This document shows, piece after piece, positions 34,755 through 43,580 of a stretch of DNA of 64,000 nucleotides; position 1 is the stretch's first letter, and each line of letters begins with the position of its first letter. A program made the position numbers and the translations under genes. Source of the stretch: Streptomyces sp. A1136. GTDB lineage: Bacteria > Actinomycetota > Actinomycetes > Streptomycetales > Streptomycetaceae. A model generated the notes under the pieces. It was not told the DNA's origin. It worked only from the letters and a program-made list of their open reading frames with translations, and did not search any database. The DNA is taken from the NCBI RefSeq assembly GCF_004795055.1, contig NZ_SSBJ01000029.1, positions 1-64,000 on the forward strand, in the 5' to 3' direction.

Positions 34755-35219
34755 CCGGTACCCGGGCCGGACTCGTTTGGTCCAGAGGGGGCCTGTCGAC
34801 CGCATGCTGTGAAGGGCGTCAGAGTCGCCCCGCCCAGACGTGGTGTGGCAACGGGTACCTCCGGGGCGTCTTGCGAGCCGTACGGGCGTGCGGTGATACC
34901 TGACTTGCCGAGACGGCCGTGCTGTTCCTCGTTCCACCGGACCCAGCCGCATCGAAGAAAGCGAACCACCGGCCGATGTCGTCGCCGTGCCGGGTGGCCC
35001 CGGGACGCATGCCCGAGAGGTCCTCGACTCGATCGGATCGGTGGAACCCCGGGCACGGGCCCAGGGCCGCTCTGGCCGGCGGGACGGCAGCGGGTCGGTA
35101 GACAGCCGAGGGTGCTTGGCGAGCTCGACGGTGCGCGAACCGGTGCCGCTTGCCCGCCCCGCTCCGGCGGCAGAAGCCCGCGCGGGGGCTGGCGCTGCCA
35201 GCCCCGTAGGGTCACCGGA
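34755..35219. other. 465-bp stretch, decayed
   Basis: On the minus strand about 34910-35010 reads GDDIGRWFAFFDAAGSGGTR, protein-like, but without start, end or family. No other supported feature. Confidence 0.3.
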
Positions 35220-35545
35220 ATGGAAGCCCCTACCCCGCCCGTACTGCTCCTGCCCGCACCGTACCTCGACCGCTGAACTCCTCGGCCGGGCAGCCGCATG
35301 GCGCGGCCACGACGTGAACGACCGCGCGGCGCACGCCAAAGGGCGCGGGGTGCACTGGTACGGAGGCCCGCGTGCGGCCGCCCGCGTCGCCGGCGCGCTG
35401 GACCTCGGGCTGCTCGAACCGGCCGACGACTGGCTGACGCGCGTGCCGGGCGTCTGCGGGCGCGGGCGGCGGCCGGGCCTCGTTGGTGCCGAAGACGATG
35501 AGTTCGCGGATGAACTCCGCGTGCGGCGACGACGTGGAGGATGAG
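35220..35545 (+). pseudogene. ATP-grasp-domain protein, N-terminal remnant
   Basis: A first frame gives PTPPVLLLPAPYLDR and stops at a TGA; after a shift the sequence continues LLGRAAAWRGHDVNDRAAHA, GVHWYGGPRAAARVAGALDL and GLLEPADDWLTRVPG. This is the pre-ATP-grasp N-terminal domain of Streptomyces ATP-grasp proteins (order: VLLLPPRYTxD, GW-V-RL, VYGxxLFA, LGLxLLEPPxDWLxxLP). The ATP-binding core is missing. Confidence 0.6.
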
Positions 35546-35673
35546 CCGGCCGCCGGAGGTGTTTCTTGAAGATCTACCGTAAGCGGGACCGCCTCGACCG
35601 CTATCAGCCTCGATGTCGACTGTTGATCCCCAAGGATGGATGGAGTCAACGGCTGCCCGATGAGCCTGCAGAG

Positions 35674-35869
35674 CTAGGGCCGTTCGAAGAGCTGGAGGAG
35701 ACCGCCGACGGAGAAGCAGACGGTGCCGGTTAGGGTGCCCCAGTCGGCGATGTGGGCGTTTGGGGGAGCGTCGCCTCTCGGCTCCGCGCCACCACAGCAG
35801 GCGGCCGTAGGTGAGGATGATGAACAGCGCGGCGCCGACGACGACACGCCCGCTGTTCGCACACAGCAC
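35674..35869 (-). pseudogene. Two-helix membrane protein remnant
   Basis: Minus-strand frames give VVVGAALFIILTYGRLLWWR and, after a shift, ADWGTLTGTVCFSVGGLLQL and FERP followed by a stop. Two hydrophobic helices with a short loop, resembling YrhK-like small membrane proteins. No start site is clear. Confidence 0.4.
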
Positions 35870-36275
35870 CGACTACACGGTCGCCGCCGTGCACCGCTCG
35901 TCGTCTGCAAGGGACCGGCCTATTGCGCCTCACTGGGCGCCTTCCGCGGAGGCCCGATCTTCCCGGCGATGTTCCCCGGTGCGGCGGCGGGATCGGCCTC
36001 TGGCGTCTTCCAGGGTTCCATGTGACTTCCGTGTTCCGACGGGCGTGGGGGCCATGTCGGTCGCCATGCTCAGGCTTTCGCCGACCTCGGTCCTGCCGGC
36101 CAGGTTGCTGCTGCGGAAACAGAGCCTGGCCGTCATGCCGTTGCTGATCGACCGTCGGGGTCGCCTACGTCGCAACGCTCAGGCTTCCCCTGCTCCGACC
36201 GGCGGAGTCGAGACCGACAAGGGGCCGGGCCGGGCCGCCCGGCTTCGGTTCGGATCGAGGTGGATGTCGCGGCCG
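35870..36275. other. 400-bp stretch, no gene supported
   Basis: A minus-strand frame near 36010-36150 (MTARLCFRSSNLAGRTEVGE) looks partly protein-like but has no family. Nothing else supported. Confidence 0.3.
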
Positions 36276-36962
36276 CTACGCGAGGACGTTGACCGCGCGG
36301 GCGATCACCAGCCCGAGGATGAGGAGGGACAGGAGGGACTGGATGCTCATGGTGATTTTGGCCCACGGTGCCAATGGCATGACGTCGGTAGGGCTGAAGG
36401 CGGTGGCGTTGGTGAGTCCGAGGTAGAGGTAGTCGACGTAGCGGGGGCGCCAATCGGTGCCGTCCGGATGGGTGAGTTGCTGGGGGAAGGCGAGGGCGGG
36501 AGTGGGCGGCATGTGGTGGGCCCGGGCGGCGGGTCCACCACTGTCGAGCTCGAAGTACAGCAGGGAGAAGGTCAGGACGGTGCACACCCAGACCGTGCCA
36601 CCGCTCTGTAGCAGGCTGGACGCCGAGTTGGTCTCCTTTCCGCCGTGGATGATGTCGTCAACCAGGCGGACGGTCGACCAGACGGTGCTTGTCGCCAGGC
36701 CGCTGACCAGGGCGATCGACACGCCTCGCAGGGCGTTCGACCGCCTGCTGATCCGGCCCGGGTCTCCCGCGATCAGCGCCAGCAGAAGGAGCCCCTCGAC
36801 TGCCGGGAACACCCAGCGAGGCGCCAGCCGCAGATCGTCGGGAAGGAACGCGGTCAGCAGCATCGAGACTACGACGGCCCCGGCCATCGGCCACCGCGGC
36901 TCACCGAAGGACGATTGCCGCTCGGGGGCCTCGGTCGGCCCGGGGGTTTGCTGTCCGCTCAT
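36276..36962 (-). CDS. DUF1345-like integral membrane protein
   Basis: A 228-residue protein with five to six membrane segments: AGAVVVSMLLTAFL, WVFPAVEGLLLLALIAG, GVSIALVSGLATSTVW, GTVWVCTVLTFSLLYFELD and ITMSIQSLLSLLILGLVIA. The block YVDYLYLGLTNATAFSPTDV, with a tail ending RAVNVLA, is the conserved C-terminal signature of DUF1345-type proteins. ATG 36962 (MSGQQTPG) is taken; ATG 37007 is also in frame, and neither has a good ribosome site. Function unknown. Confidence 0.75.
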   Translation of the reverse strand: MSGQQTPGPTEAPERQSSFGEPRWPMAGAVVVSMLLTAFLPDDLRLAPRWVFPAVEGLLLLALIAGDPGRISRRSNALRGVSIALVSGLATSTVWSTVRLVDDIIHGGKETNSASSLLQSGGTVWVCTVLTFSLLYFELDSGGPAARAHHMPPTPALAFPQQLTHPDGTDWRPRYVDYLYLGLTNATAFSPTDVMPLAPWAKITMSIQSLLSLLILGLVIARAVNVLA

Positions 36963-37319
36963 GAGGAGGGCTTTCGTGGTCGGGTCAGATGCAGACGTGG
37001 GCCGCATTGATCATTTGGCGGACGGGCCAACCGCCCCTGGGCCGGGCGCCGGTTCGTCGGGTGCTCGGCCGTCGGCGATGGCGAACCGGGCACCGTGGCC
37101 ACGGAGCCCTACCGGTACGGCAGCACGGGTGCAGCCGTCGCGAACCTGCCGGCGCCAGGCTCTCCGTCCGAGGACGGCAGCACGAGAAGAGCAGCGTTCT
37201 GGTCAGAGCGGTGGTGCAAGGAGCTCATGGCCCGAACCTAGACCATCGGCCGGCGGGCACGGGGCCGGACTCGTCTGACATCGGCCACCAGCTTCCCTCC
37301 GGGTGAACGGCGGATGCGG
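36963..37319. other. 360-bp stretch, no gene supported
   Basis: Upstream of the DUF1345-like gene. Frames are noise-like. Confidence 0.35.
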
Positions 37320-37803
37320 TAGCCACCGTCCAGGCAACTGGAAGGGTCCGTCATGCAGCCTTCGGATTCGGACCACGAGCAACCTCCGTCCCGTCAACGG
37401 GGAGCACGTCCCTACGGGGAACATGCCGCGGTACGAGCCGTCCTGGCGGGGCTTGTCGGGCGCCCGGGAGCTGCACGACGCGGAGGCGTAGGGCGCGCTC
37501 GGCACCGAGGACGCCTACACGACATACATCGGCCCCGTGCACCACGGGCGACGTGACATCGTGGCGAGCCACCGCGCGCTCTTCGCGGGTTCCCTCAAGA
37601 GCCCCCGGCCGGCCGATGAGAGTCACCGGTCGAGGCGACGTACAGGAAAAGGCACACCGAAGAAGCTCGGCAAGGCTCAGGTTCAGACGTGCACCCTCGT
37701 CCGCGATGGCGACGGGCAGTGGCGCGTCGCCGCCTTCTACGACACCAAGCAGCGCGACCCGACGGCAGAGCTCGTCGGCCCCGGGCCGGATCGGGCGATC
37801 TGA
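37320..37803 (+). pseudogene. SgcJ/EcaC (SnoaL-like, NTF2-fold) protein remnant
   Basis: Segments in order on the plus strand: TEDAYTTYIGPVHHGRRDIV, ASHRALFAGSLKSP, then KKLGKAQVQTCTLVRDGDGQ, WRVAAFYDTKQR and a TGA at 37803. This is the SgcJ/EcaC-type small NTF2-like family. The N-terminal third has an in-frame stop near 37489 and the middle (about 20 residues between the two blocks) is deleted or scrambled. Confidence 0.65.
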
Positions 37804-38028
37804 CCGCCGCCGTGCGCGGTGCCCCGCTGCTCGGAGGTCCTCCGGGGGGGATGGATCACCCGAGAGCGTTCCTGGGGGCGGGGGTGGCTCGGTCGAGGCC
37901 GTGCCGCGACGTGCAGTTGGCCAGGGAACCGTGGTCCCTGGTCTTCGTCAGCCGCCATGCCTCATCGGGAGCCGGCTGTGGGAGGCGCCGCTGTATCGCA
38001 GCCCCTCCCACAGGGGGACTTCCCGCAA

Positions 38029-38727
38029 TCAGACGAGTGACGCCTTGAGTTCGGTGGCGGGGGTCGTCGGGGCTGTGTACCGGGCATCACACATGGTTCG
38101 CTGCTTCGGCAGCGTCGCCGACGGTTCGGTGTCCGTCAGCATCGCGATGAGCGCGGTGCGGGCGCGGGCCACGCGGGAGCGGACCGTGCCGATGGGGCAG
38201 CCGACTGCGACGGCGGCTTCGGCGTAGGGGAGGCCGAGGAGCTGGGTCAGGACGAAGGCCTCCCGACGTTCGGCCGGAATCGTGGCGAGGAGTTCCGCCA
38301 AGGCGATGCCGTCCTCGAAGCCGGGGAGGTCGTACGGCTGGTTCTGCTCGGCGGCACTCTGCCAGTCGTAGCGGTCCGACAGTCGGGGGCGGGCAGCGGC
38401 GTGGCGCACGCTGTCCACGACGGTGCGGCGTGCGATGGACAGGAGCCAGGTGCGGGCGGAGGAGCGGCCTTCGAATCGGGGGAGCGCGGCGAGGGCCCGC
38501 AGGAACACGTCCTGGGTGAGGTCTTCGGCCGCTTGCGGATCCGCGCTGAGGTAGGCCACGTAGCGCCATACGTCGCGGTGCAGGGCGCGGACGAACCGGT
38601 CAGTCTTCGCGGGGTCGCCGTCGCGCGCGGCGAGGGCCAGTTGGGTCACCACCGCGTCGGAGTCCGGGGTGTGCCGGGCCGGCTTTTCGCCGGCGGGACA
38701 GCGCTGGGTGGTCAGGGCAGGAGTCAT
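38029..38727 (-). CDS. ECF-type RNA polymerase sigma factor
   Basis: A 232-residue sigma-70 ECF factor. Region 2: DRFVRALHRDVWRYVAYLSA, DPQAAEDLTQDVFLRALAAL, ARTWLLSIARRTVVDSVRHA. Region 4: IPAERREAFVLTQLLGLPYA, EAAVAVGCPIGTVRSRVARA. The spacing and the SARTWLLSIARR block resemble SigC-like factors. ATG 38727 has AAGGA nine nt upstream; GTG 38733 is an alternative. No anti-sigma factor is adjacent; the upstream gene on the same strand, 150 bp away, is a Met/His-rich membrane protein that could be co-transcribed. About 30 extra residues follow region 4. Confidence 0.92.
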   Translation of the reverse strand: MTPALTTQRCPAGEKPARHTPDSDAVVTQLALAARDGDPAKTDRFVRALHRDVWRYVAYLSADPQAAEDLTQDVFLRALAALPRFEGRSSARTWLLSIARRTVVDSVRHAAARPRLSDRYDWQSAAEQNQPYDLPGFEDGIALAELLATIPAERREAFVLTQLLGLPYAEAAVAVGCPIGTVRSRVARARTALIAMLTDTEPSATLPKQRTMCDARYTAPTTPATELKASLV

Positions 38728-38876
38728 CGCCACGGGTCCTTAAGGGCAAGGTGTCCGGCGCGCGCCACGGAGGGCGGCGCCGGTGAAGGGAGTACGGCCG
38801 GCCGGTGGGCATGGCCGTTGCCCGAGCCGCGGCAGGCAGGAGAGGAGCCGTCAGCGCGTACTCGGGGAACCAGCTG

Positions 38877-39704
38877 TCACAGGACAGCGGTTCCCGTCGG
38901 CGGACCCCGTGAGGTGATGGAGTGGACGAGGAACAGCTGCGGGAGTGGCCGGCTGTGCCGTATCCGGCGCACGCGGATGCGCGGCGGTAGAGGTGCCGGG
39001 GCGAGGTCGAAGAACAGGCGCAGCGGAGTCCAGAGCCAGCCGGCGACGGCGCGCAGGACGCGGAAGGCGCCCTGTTCTCCGTAGGCCAACCACAGGCCGC
39101 AGAGGAGTGCGGCCAGCAGGTGGGCGGCCAGCATTCCGGTCGGTGACATGCCGGCCATGTCGTGACCGCCCGTCGGCATGAGGGTGCCGGTGCCTTCGGG
39201 CAGGGTGCCACCCATGCCACCCATGCCACCCATGCCGCCCATGGCGTGCATGGCGTGGTGGGCGTGGGAGCCGGAGTCCGGGATGACGGTGCCGGGTCCT
39301 GGCTGGGACACGATGCCGACGAGTCCCGCGTCGTTGCCGACCTTCAGGGCCTCGCGGGTGGACAGGGCCGAGGCCGTGCCTTCTCCGCACGTCAGGTACG
39401 CGGCCCATTGGCGGGCGAACGATGTGCCGGACGGCAGGGAAGGGTGCGCGACCGCCTGCGCCAGGGAGAGGCCCGAATGGAGCGCGGCCTGGACGGCGAC
39501 CGTCGCCGCTAAGACGGTGAGCGGCCCGCGTTCGCGGCCTGCGAGGGACCAGGCCCCCGCGGCCGTGCCCACGAACGCGCCGGACATGGCCCACCAGGGC
39601 ACGGTCATACCGGACATGAGAACGTGGCCGATGCACGCGAGCAGCACGCACACGGCCGCGAACATCGCAGCCCGTACGGCTCGGAAACACAGGCCTGGTG
39701 TCAT
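38877..39704 (-). CDS. Met/His/Gly-rich integral membrane protein (DUF5134-like)
   Basis: A 275-residue protein with about five membrane helices in the N-terminal half (AAMFAAVCVLLACIGHVLMS, WWAMSGAFVGTAAGAWSL, LTVLAATVAVQAALHSG), a loop with a soft-metal-like cluster (SHAHHAMHAM then four GGM-type units) and a last helix pair (LLAALLCGLWLAY). Ends in an Arg/Pro-rich cytoplasmic tail. Resembles uncharacterised DUF5134-type actinobacterial membrane proteins. The Met/His loop could bind Cu or Ag, but that is inference. It precedes the ECF sigma gene on the same strand and is divergent from the MFS transporter. Confidence 0.7.
   Translation of the reverse strand: MTPGLCFRAVRAAMFAAVCVLLACIGHVLMSGMTVPWWAMSGAFVGTAAGAWSLAGRERGPLTVLAATVAVQAALHSGLSLAQAVAHPSLPSGTSFARQWAAYLTCGEGTASALSTREALKVGNDAGLVGIVSQPGPGTVIPDSGSHAHHAMHAMGGMGGMGGMGGTLPEGTGTLMPTGGHDMAGMSPTGMLAAHLLAALLCGLWLAYGEQGAFRVLRAVAGWLWTPLRLFFDLAPAPLPPRIRVRRIRHSRPLPQLFLVHSITSRGPPTGTAVL
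39208..39243. repeat. Four 9-bp tandem repeats coding Gly-Gly-Met units
   Basis: CCACCCATG is repeated three times and once as CCGCCCATG (39208-39243). On the minus strand each unit codes Met-Gly-Gly. A length-variable coding repeat in the loop of the membrane protein. Confidence 0.85.
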
Positions 39705-39900
39705 GGCGGGTTCATCCTCGCACCAGCCTTCCGGACCGCGCAGGGGGGTGCGCACTTCCTGACAAGTTCTCGACCGAGCCTGTGGTGCGCCGTGACGTTC
39801 GTTCGCCCGGTGTGGTGCAAGGCACAGAGGGGAGGGGGAACTTGGATGCCGGTTCATCCGACTGCCTTCCCAGTCGGTCGGGTTGTTCAACGTCTGGGGA

Positions 39901-41136
39901 ATGGAGACATCTGTGGCGGCAGAGGGGACGGCTTCAGCGACGGCGTCGGCGCCAGCTGCGCAAGAAGGTGGTGCCCGGGGCCTGACCGCGCTGCTGACCT
40001 GCGCCATGGCTTTCTCGATGCTGCAGTTGTTCCTGCTCGGTGCGCTGGGGCCGCGGCTGGTGGGCCAATTGCACATGTCGCCCATGGTGTTGGGGCTGAC
40101 GACCACCGTCGGATTCGGGACGGCCGCCGCGTTGTCCCCGAGCGGCGGCCGGCTGGTGGACCGGATCGGGCCCCGGCGCTCGCTGGTGCTCCTGCTCGCC
40201 GTCTCCGCCCTTGCGCTCGCGCTGATCGGGGCCGCCCCCGGCGCAGGTCTGCTGCTGGGTGCGGTCGCGCTGGGCGGTATACCGCAGGCTTTGGCCAACC
40301 CCGCCACCAACAAGGCGATCCTGGCCACGGTCCCGCCCGCCCGGCGGGGTGCGGTGACCGGCCTCAAACAGTCCGGCGTGCAGTTGGGGGCGTTCGCCGC
40401 CGGACTGCCGCTCACCGCCCTCGCGGGCGGTCTCGGTTGGCGGGGCGCGGTGTGGACGGCCTCCGGGGCGGCGCTCCTCGCCGGGGCATGGGCGCTGCGC
40501 GCGTTGCCCGCCGACCCGCCCATCACATCGGCTTCGCCTGCTCATGCGTCGTTCGTTCCACGGGGAATGGTGGCCTGGCTGGCGGGCTTCTCGCTGTTCC
40601 TGGGAGCCGGAATCGCCTCCGTGAACACCTATCTCGCCCTATACGGCGTGCAGCGCCTGGGGATGGGCCCCACCATGGCCGGTGGACTCGTCGCCGTCCT
40701 CGGGGTCGCGGGCGTCTTCGGTCGGGTCGGATGGTCGAAGGCGGCCCGCCCGGGCCGGGCCGAGTGGCTGCCGGGCCTGCTGGCCTGCGGTGCCGTGGGC
40801 GCGGCTGCCCTCCTGGCCGGCGGGCTGCTGGCCGGTCCGCTGGTGTGGGCCGGCGCCGTCGCCGTCGGGGTATTCGCCGTGTCGGGCAACGCCGTCTCGA
40901 TGGTGCTGGTCATGCAGCGCGCCGCCCCCGGCCGCGCAGGACAGGACTCGGCGCTCGTCGCGGCGGGGTTCTTCGCCGGATTCGCGGTCGGGCCGCCCCT
41001 GTTCGGCCTCCTCGCACAGAGCGGCCGGTACGGGGCGGGCTGGATGCTGGTGGCGGTGGAGTTCGCGGCGGCGGGAGCTGTCGCGTTCCTCTGGGCCGCA
41101 CGGGACCGGCGACTGAGGACGGGGGAAGCGGCATGA
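39901..41136 (+). CDS. MFS transporter
   Basis: A 411-residue 12-helix transporter of the major facilitator superfamily. The diagnostic loop 2-3 reads GGRLVDRIGPRRSLVLLLAV (G-x-x-x-D-R-x-G-x-R), helix 4-5 carries the NPATNKAILATVPPARRGAV region, and helices are packed with Ala/Gly/Leu. ATG 39901 starts it; a modest TGGGGA precedes. Its TGA overlaps the next ATG (ATGA at 41133-41136), so it is co-translated with the GH88-like gene. Substrate unknown; probable uptake or export of the compound handled by the downstream acyl-CoA enzymes. Confidence 0.87.
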   Translation: METSVAAEGTASATASAPAAQEGGARGLTALLTCAMAFSMLQLFLLGALGPRLVGQLHMSPMVLGLTTTVGFGTAAALSPSGGRLVDRIGPRRSLVLLLAVSALALALIGAAPGAGLLLGAVALGGIPQALANPATNKAILATVPPARRGAVTGLKQSGVQLGAFAAGLPLTALAGGLGWRGAVWTASGAALLAGAWALRALPADPPITSASPAHASFVPRGMVAWLAGFSLFLGAGIASVNTYLALYGVQRLGMGPTMAGGLVAVLGVAGVFGRVGWSKAARPGRAEWLPGLLACGAVGAAALLAGGLLAGPLVWAGAVAVGVFAVSGNAVSMVLVMQRAAPGRAGQDSALVAAGFFAGFAVGPPLFGLLAQSGRYGAGWMLVAVEFAAAGAVAFLWAARDRRLRTGEAA

Positions 41137-42227
41137 CCTTCGGCGACTGGGCCGGCCGGGCCTTGACCGCCGTCACCGACCGGGTGACGGTGACCGAGGC
41201 CGAAGTGGGCACACGCTTTCCGCTGTACGCCGAGCCTGCCGACGGGCGGTGGAAGACGACCGGCCGCGGCTCGTGGACCGGCGGCTTCTGGGCCGGGCTG
41301 CTGTGGCTGCGAGCCCGCTACACCGGGGATGAGGCACATCGGCGGGCTGCCGCGGAATGCACGAGCCGTCTTGCGCCGTGGGCGGAAGCCGACACCGCGA
41401 CGCGGGGACTGATTTTCTGGTACGCGACGGCTCCGGCCCTGGACACGGCCGAAGCCGATGCGCTGCGGGCGGAGGCGGCCCGGGCCTGCCTGGACTCCTT
41501 CGATCCCGAGGCAGGCATCGTGCCCTGGGGTGCGGCGCTCGGCGGACCCCGGCTCCTGGCCCGCGCGGACGCCGTACCGGGGCTGGTGCCCCTCCTGGCC
41601 GTGGCCGGTGACGAAGGGCCGGCAGTGGCGGCGGCACATCTGCACCGGCACCTCGACCTCTGCCTCGGCGCGGAGGGGGCGGGGAGCGGCAGCCGGCCGC
41701 GGCCCGCATGGCAGTTCGACGCGGCAACGGGGTGGCACCCCTGCGAGGACCCGGCACCGGGCTGGAGCCGTGGCGAGGCGTGGCTGCTCCTGGCCGTGGC
41801 CGATGCACTGCTGCATCCCGAAATCGCCGAACATCGGCCGGAGCGGCTCGCCTTCGCCGCCGAGCAGCTACTGGTGCAGGCGCAGGCGCTGACCGGGCGG
41901 ATCATCCCGCCCAACGAGGCGGCCCGGCCGCGGGGGCCGGTCGACACCTCGGCCGCGGCGATCACCGCCGTCGCCCTGCTCAAACTGTCGCGTGTGTGGG
42001 CGCCCCGAGCCGCGGTGTGTTCCTACCGGGCCGTGGCGATTCTGAGCCGGCTGGCCGAGGCCCACCTCACCGGCCCGGGCTCGAGCCGCCCCGCGGGGAT
42101 GTTGCTGGACGGTTGCTACGACGCGGCCAAGGGCCTGGCGGTGCGCCACGAACTGATCTGGGGTGACTTCTTCCTGGCGCTCGGACTGGCTGCACTCGAC
42201 GACCTCGTCGACATCACCCGTGTGTAA
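41133..42227 (+). CDS. GH88-like unsaturated glucuronyl hydrolase-type protein
   Basis: A 364-residue (alpha/alpha)6-barrel protein. GSWTGGFWAGLLWLRARYTG, RLAPWAEADTATRGLIFWYA, GWSRGEAWLLLAVADALLHP and DTSAAAITAVALLKLSRVWA place the tryptophan and acidic residues of GH88/GH105-type hydrolases, which open unsaturated uronate residues by hydration. The catalytic Asp pair cannot be fixed with confidence. Coupled to the MFS gene by ATGA, and its 3' end overlaps the convergent acyl-CoA dehydrogenase gene by 14 bp. Similar proteins also occur as tailoring or accessory genes in actinomycete clusters; the exact role is open. Confidence 0.72.
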   Translation: MTFGDWAGRALTAVTDRVTVTEAEVGTRFPLYAEPADGRWKTTGRGSWTGGFWAGLLWLRARYTGDEAHRRAAAECTSRLAPWAEADTATRGLIFWYATAPALDTAEADALRAEAARACLDSFDPEAGIVPWGAALGGPRLLARADAVPGLVPLLAVAGDEGPAVAAAHLHRHLDLCLGAEGAGSGSRPRPAWQFDAATGWHPCEDPAPGWSRGEAWLLLAVADALLHPEIAEHRPERLAFAAEQLLVQAQALTGRIIPPNEAARPRGPVDTSAAAITAVALLKLSRVWAPRAAVCSYRAVAILSRLAEAHLTGPGSSRPAGMLLDGCYDAAKGLAVRHELIWGDFFLALGLAALDDLVDITRV

Positions 42228-43437
42228 CGGACGGCTGCCCTTGGCCGTAGTCGCGCAGCACCCGGCGGGCCACCGAGGTGATGTGCAGCTCGTCCGGGCC
42301 GTCGAGGATGCGGGCCGCACGTCCGCCGCGGAACAGGGACGGCAGCGGGGTGTCGGGGCCGAGGCCGGCGGCGCCGTGGACCTGGATGGCGGAGTCGGTG
42401 ACCTGCTGGAGCATGCGGGCGGCGGCTACCTTGGCCAGCCCCACTTCGATGCGGGCGTCCTGTCCGGCCGCGAGCAACGCCACCGCCTCGTGGACCAGGG
42501 GGCGGGTGGTGCGCAGCGCGAGGAGGGCGTCGAAGACGTGCTGCTGAATGAGCTGGTGGTCGGCGAGTGGGCCGCGTGATCCGCTGCGAGTGGCGGCGCG
42601 TTCGCACATGAGGTCGAAGGCGCGCTGGGCTTGGCCGAGCCACCGCAGGCACCGCAACGTCCGCCCGAGTGCGAGGCGTTCGCCCGCGATGGCCAGGGCG
42701 TCGCCGCCCGCGCCGAGCAGGTGGTCGGCGGGCACGAGCACCCGGTCGAGTTCGATCTCGTACTGGCCGGCCGCCCCGAGTACGGGGAGTTCCCGTACGA
42801 CGCGGAATCCGGGCGCGCCGGTCGGTATGAGCAGCAGTGAGAGCCCCTCCCGATCGCCTGCGGTCCCACTGGTACGGGCCATGACGGTGACGAGGTCGGC
42901 GCCCGCGGCGCCGGAGGTGAACCACTTGCGGCCGCTGACGCACCAACTGCCATCAGGCTGGGCCTCGGCCCGGGTACCCGTGAGGAGCGGGTCAGTGCCA
43001 GGTACGTCCGGTTCGGTCATGGCGTAGCAGGTACGGATTTCGCCTGCGACCAGCTGCTTCAGGTGCGCCTCGCGCACCCGGGTGCTGCCGTGGCGGTTCA
43101 GCATGGTGACATCGAGCAGCGGGGCGGAGCCCAGTGCGGCGGGCCCGTGATCGCTGGCGCCCTCGGCCTCGGCGAGTGCCGCGTACTCAAGGAAGGTCAG
43201 GCCGCCGCCGCCAAGGTCCGCAGGGAGGGGAAGGGCCCACAGCCCGGCGGCACGCGCCTCGGCCCGCAACTTGGCCAGGGCGGCGGACGCCTCTGCTCCG
43301 CCCACGTCCAGCACCGCCTCGTACGGGATCACCTCGGTACGCACGAAGTGGTCGACCTTCTCTCGCAACTCGGCGACTCGCGAGCCGGGTTGAGTCCGTC
43401 CGTCGTACGTGGCGTACGTGGTGCCTGAATCCGTCAC
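42214..43437 (-). CDS. Acyl-CoA dehydrogenase family protein (ACAD10/11-like)
   Basis: A 407-residue FAD enzyme that desaturates a CoA thioester. N-terminal helices (VAELREKVDHFVRTEVIPYE), the flavin/substrate block CYAMTEPDVPGTDPLLTGTR and SGRKWFTSGAAGADLVTVMA, then the C-terminal helical domain with IQVHGAAGLGPDTPLPSLFR and ARILDGPDELHITSVARRVL. That last segment resembles ACAD10/11-type and CaiA-like enzymes. GTG 43437 has AGGAGG six nt upstream. It is convergent with the MFS/GH88-like genes and divergent from the CoA-transferase and ligase genes 144 bp away, so it belongs to the same locus. Confidence 0.9.
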   Translation of the reverse strand: MTDSGTTYATYDGRTQPGSRVAELREKVDHFVRTEVIPYEAVLDVGGAEASAALAKLRAEARAAGLWALPLPADLGGGGLTFLEYAALAEAEGASDHGPAALGSAPLLDVTMLNRHGSTRVREAHLKQLVAGEIRTCYAMTEPDVPGTDPLLTGTRAEAQPDGSWCVSGRKWFTSGAAGADLVTVMARTSGTAGDREGLSLLLIPTGAPGFRVVRELPVLGAAGQYEIELDRVLVPADHLLGAGGDALAIAGERLALGRTLRCLRWLGQAQRAFDLMCERAATRSGSRGPLADHQLIQQHVFDALLALRTTRPLVHEAVALLAAGQDARIEVGLAKVAAARMLQQVTDSAIQVHGAAGLGPDTPLPSLFRGGRAARILDGPDELHITSVARRVLRDYGQGQPSVTHG

Positions 43438-43580
43438 TGCGTTCCTCCTCATCCCCGGGAACCCATGGGAACTGTTGTCCGACTCTCTGTCCGAGGAACT
43501 GGTCGGGTGTGCACCCCCGCGAGTTCCCGCGTTCCGTTCGACCTGGGCGACGGCCACCGCCGCGCCGGGAGAGGAGAGGC

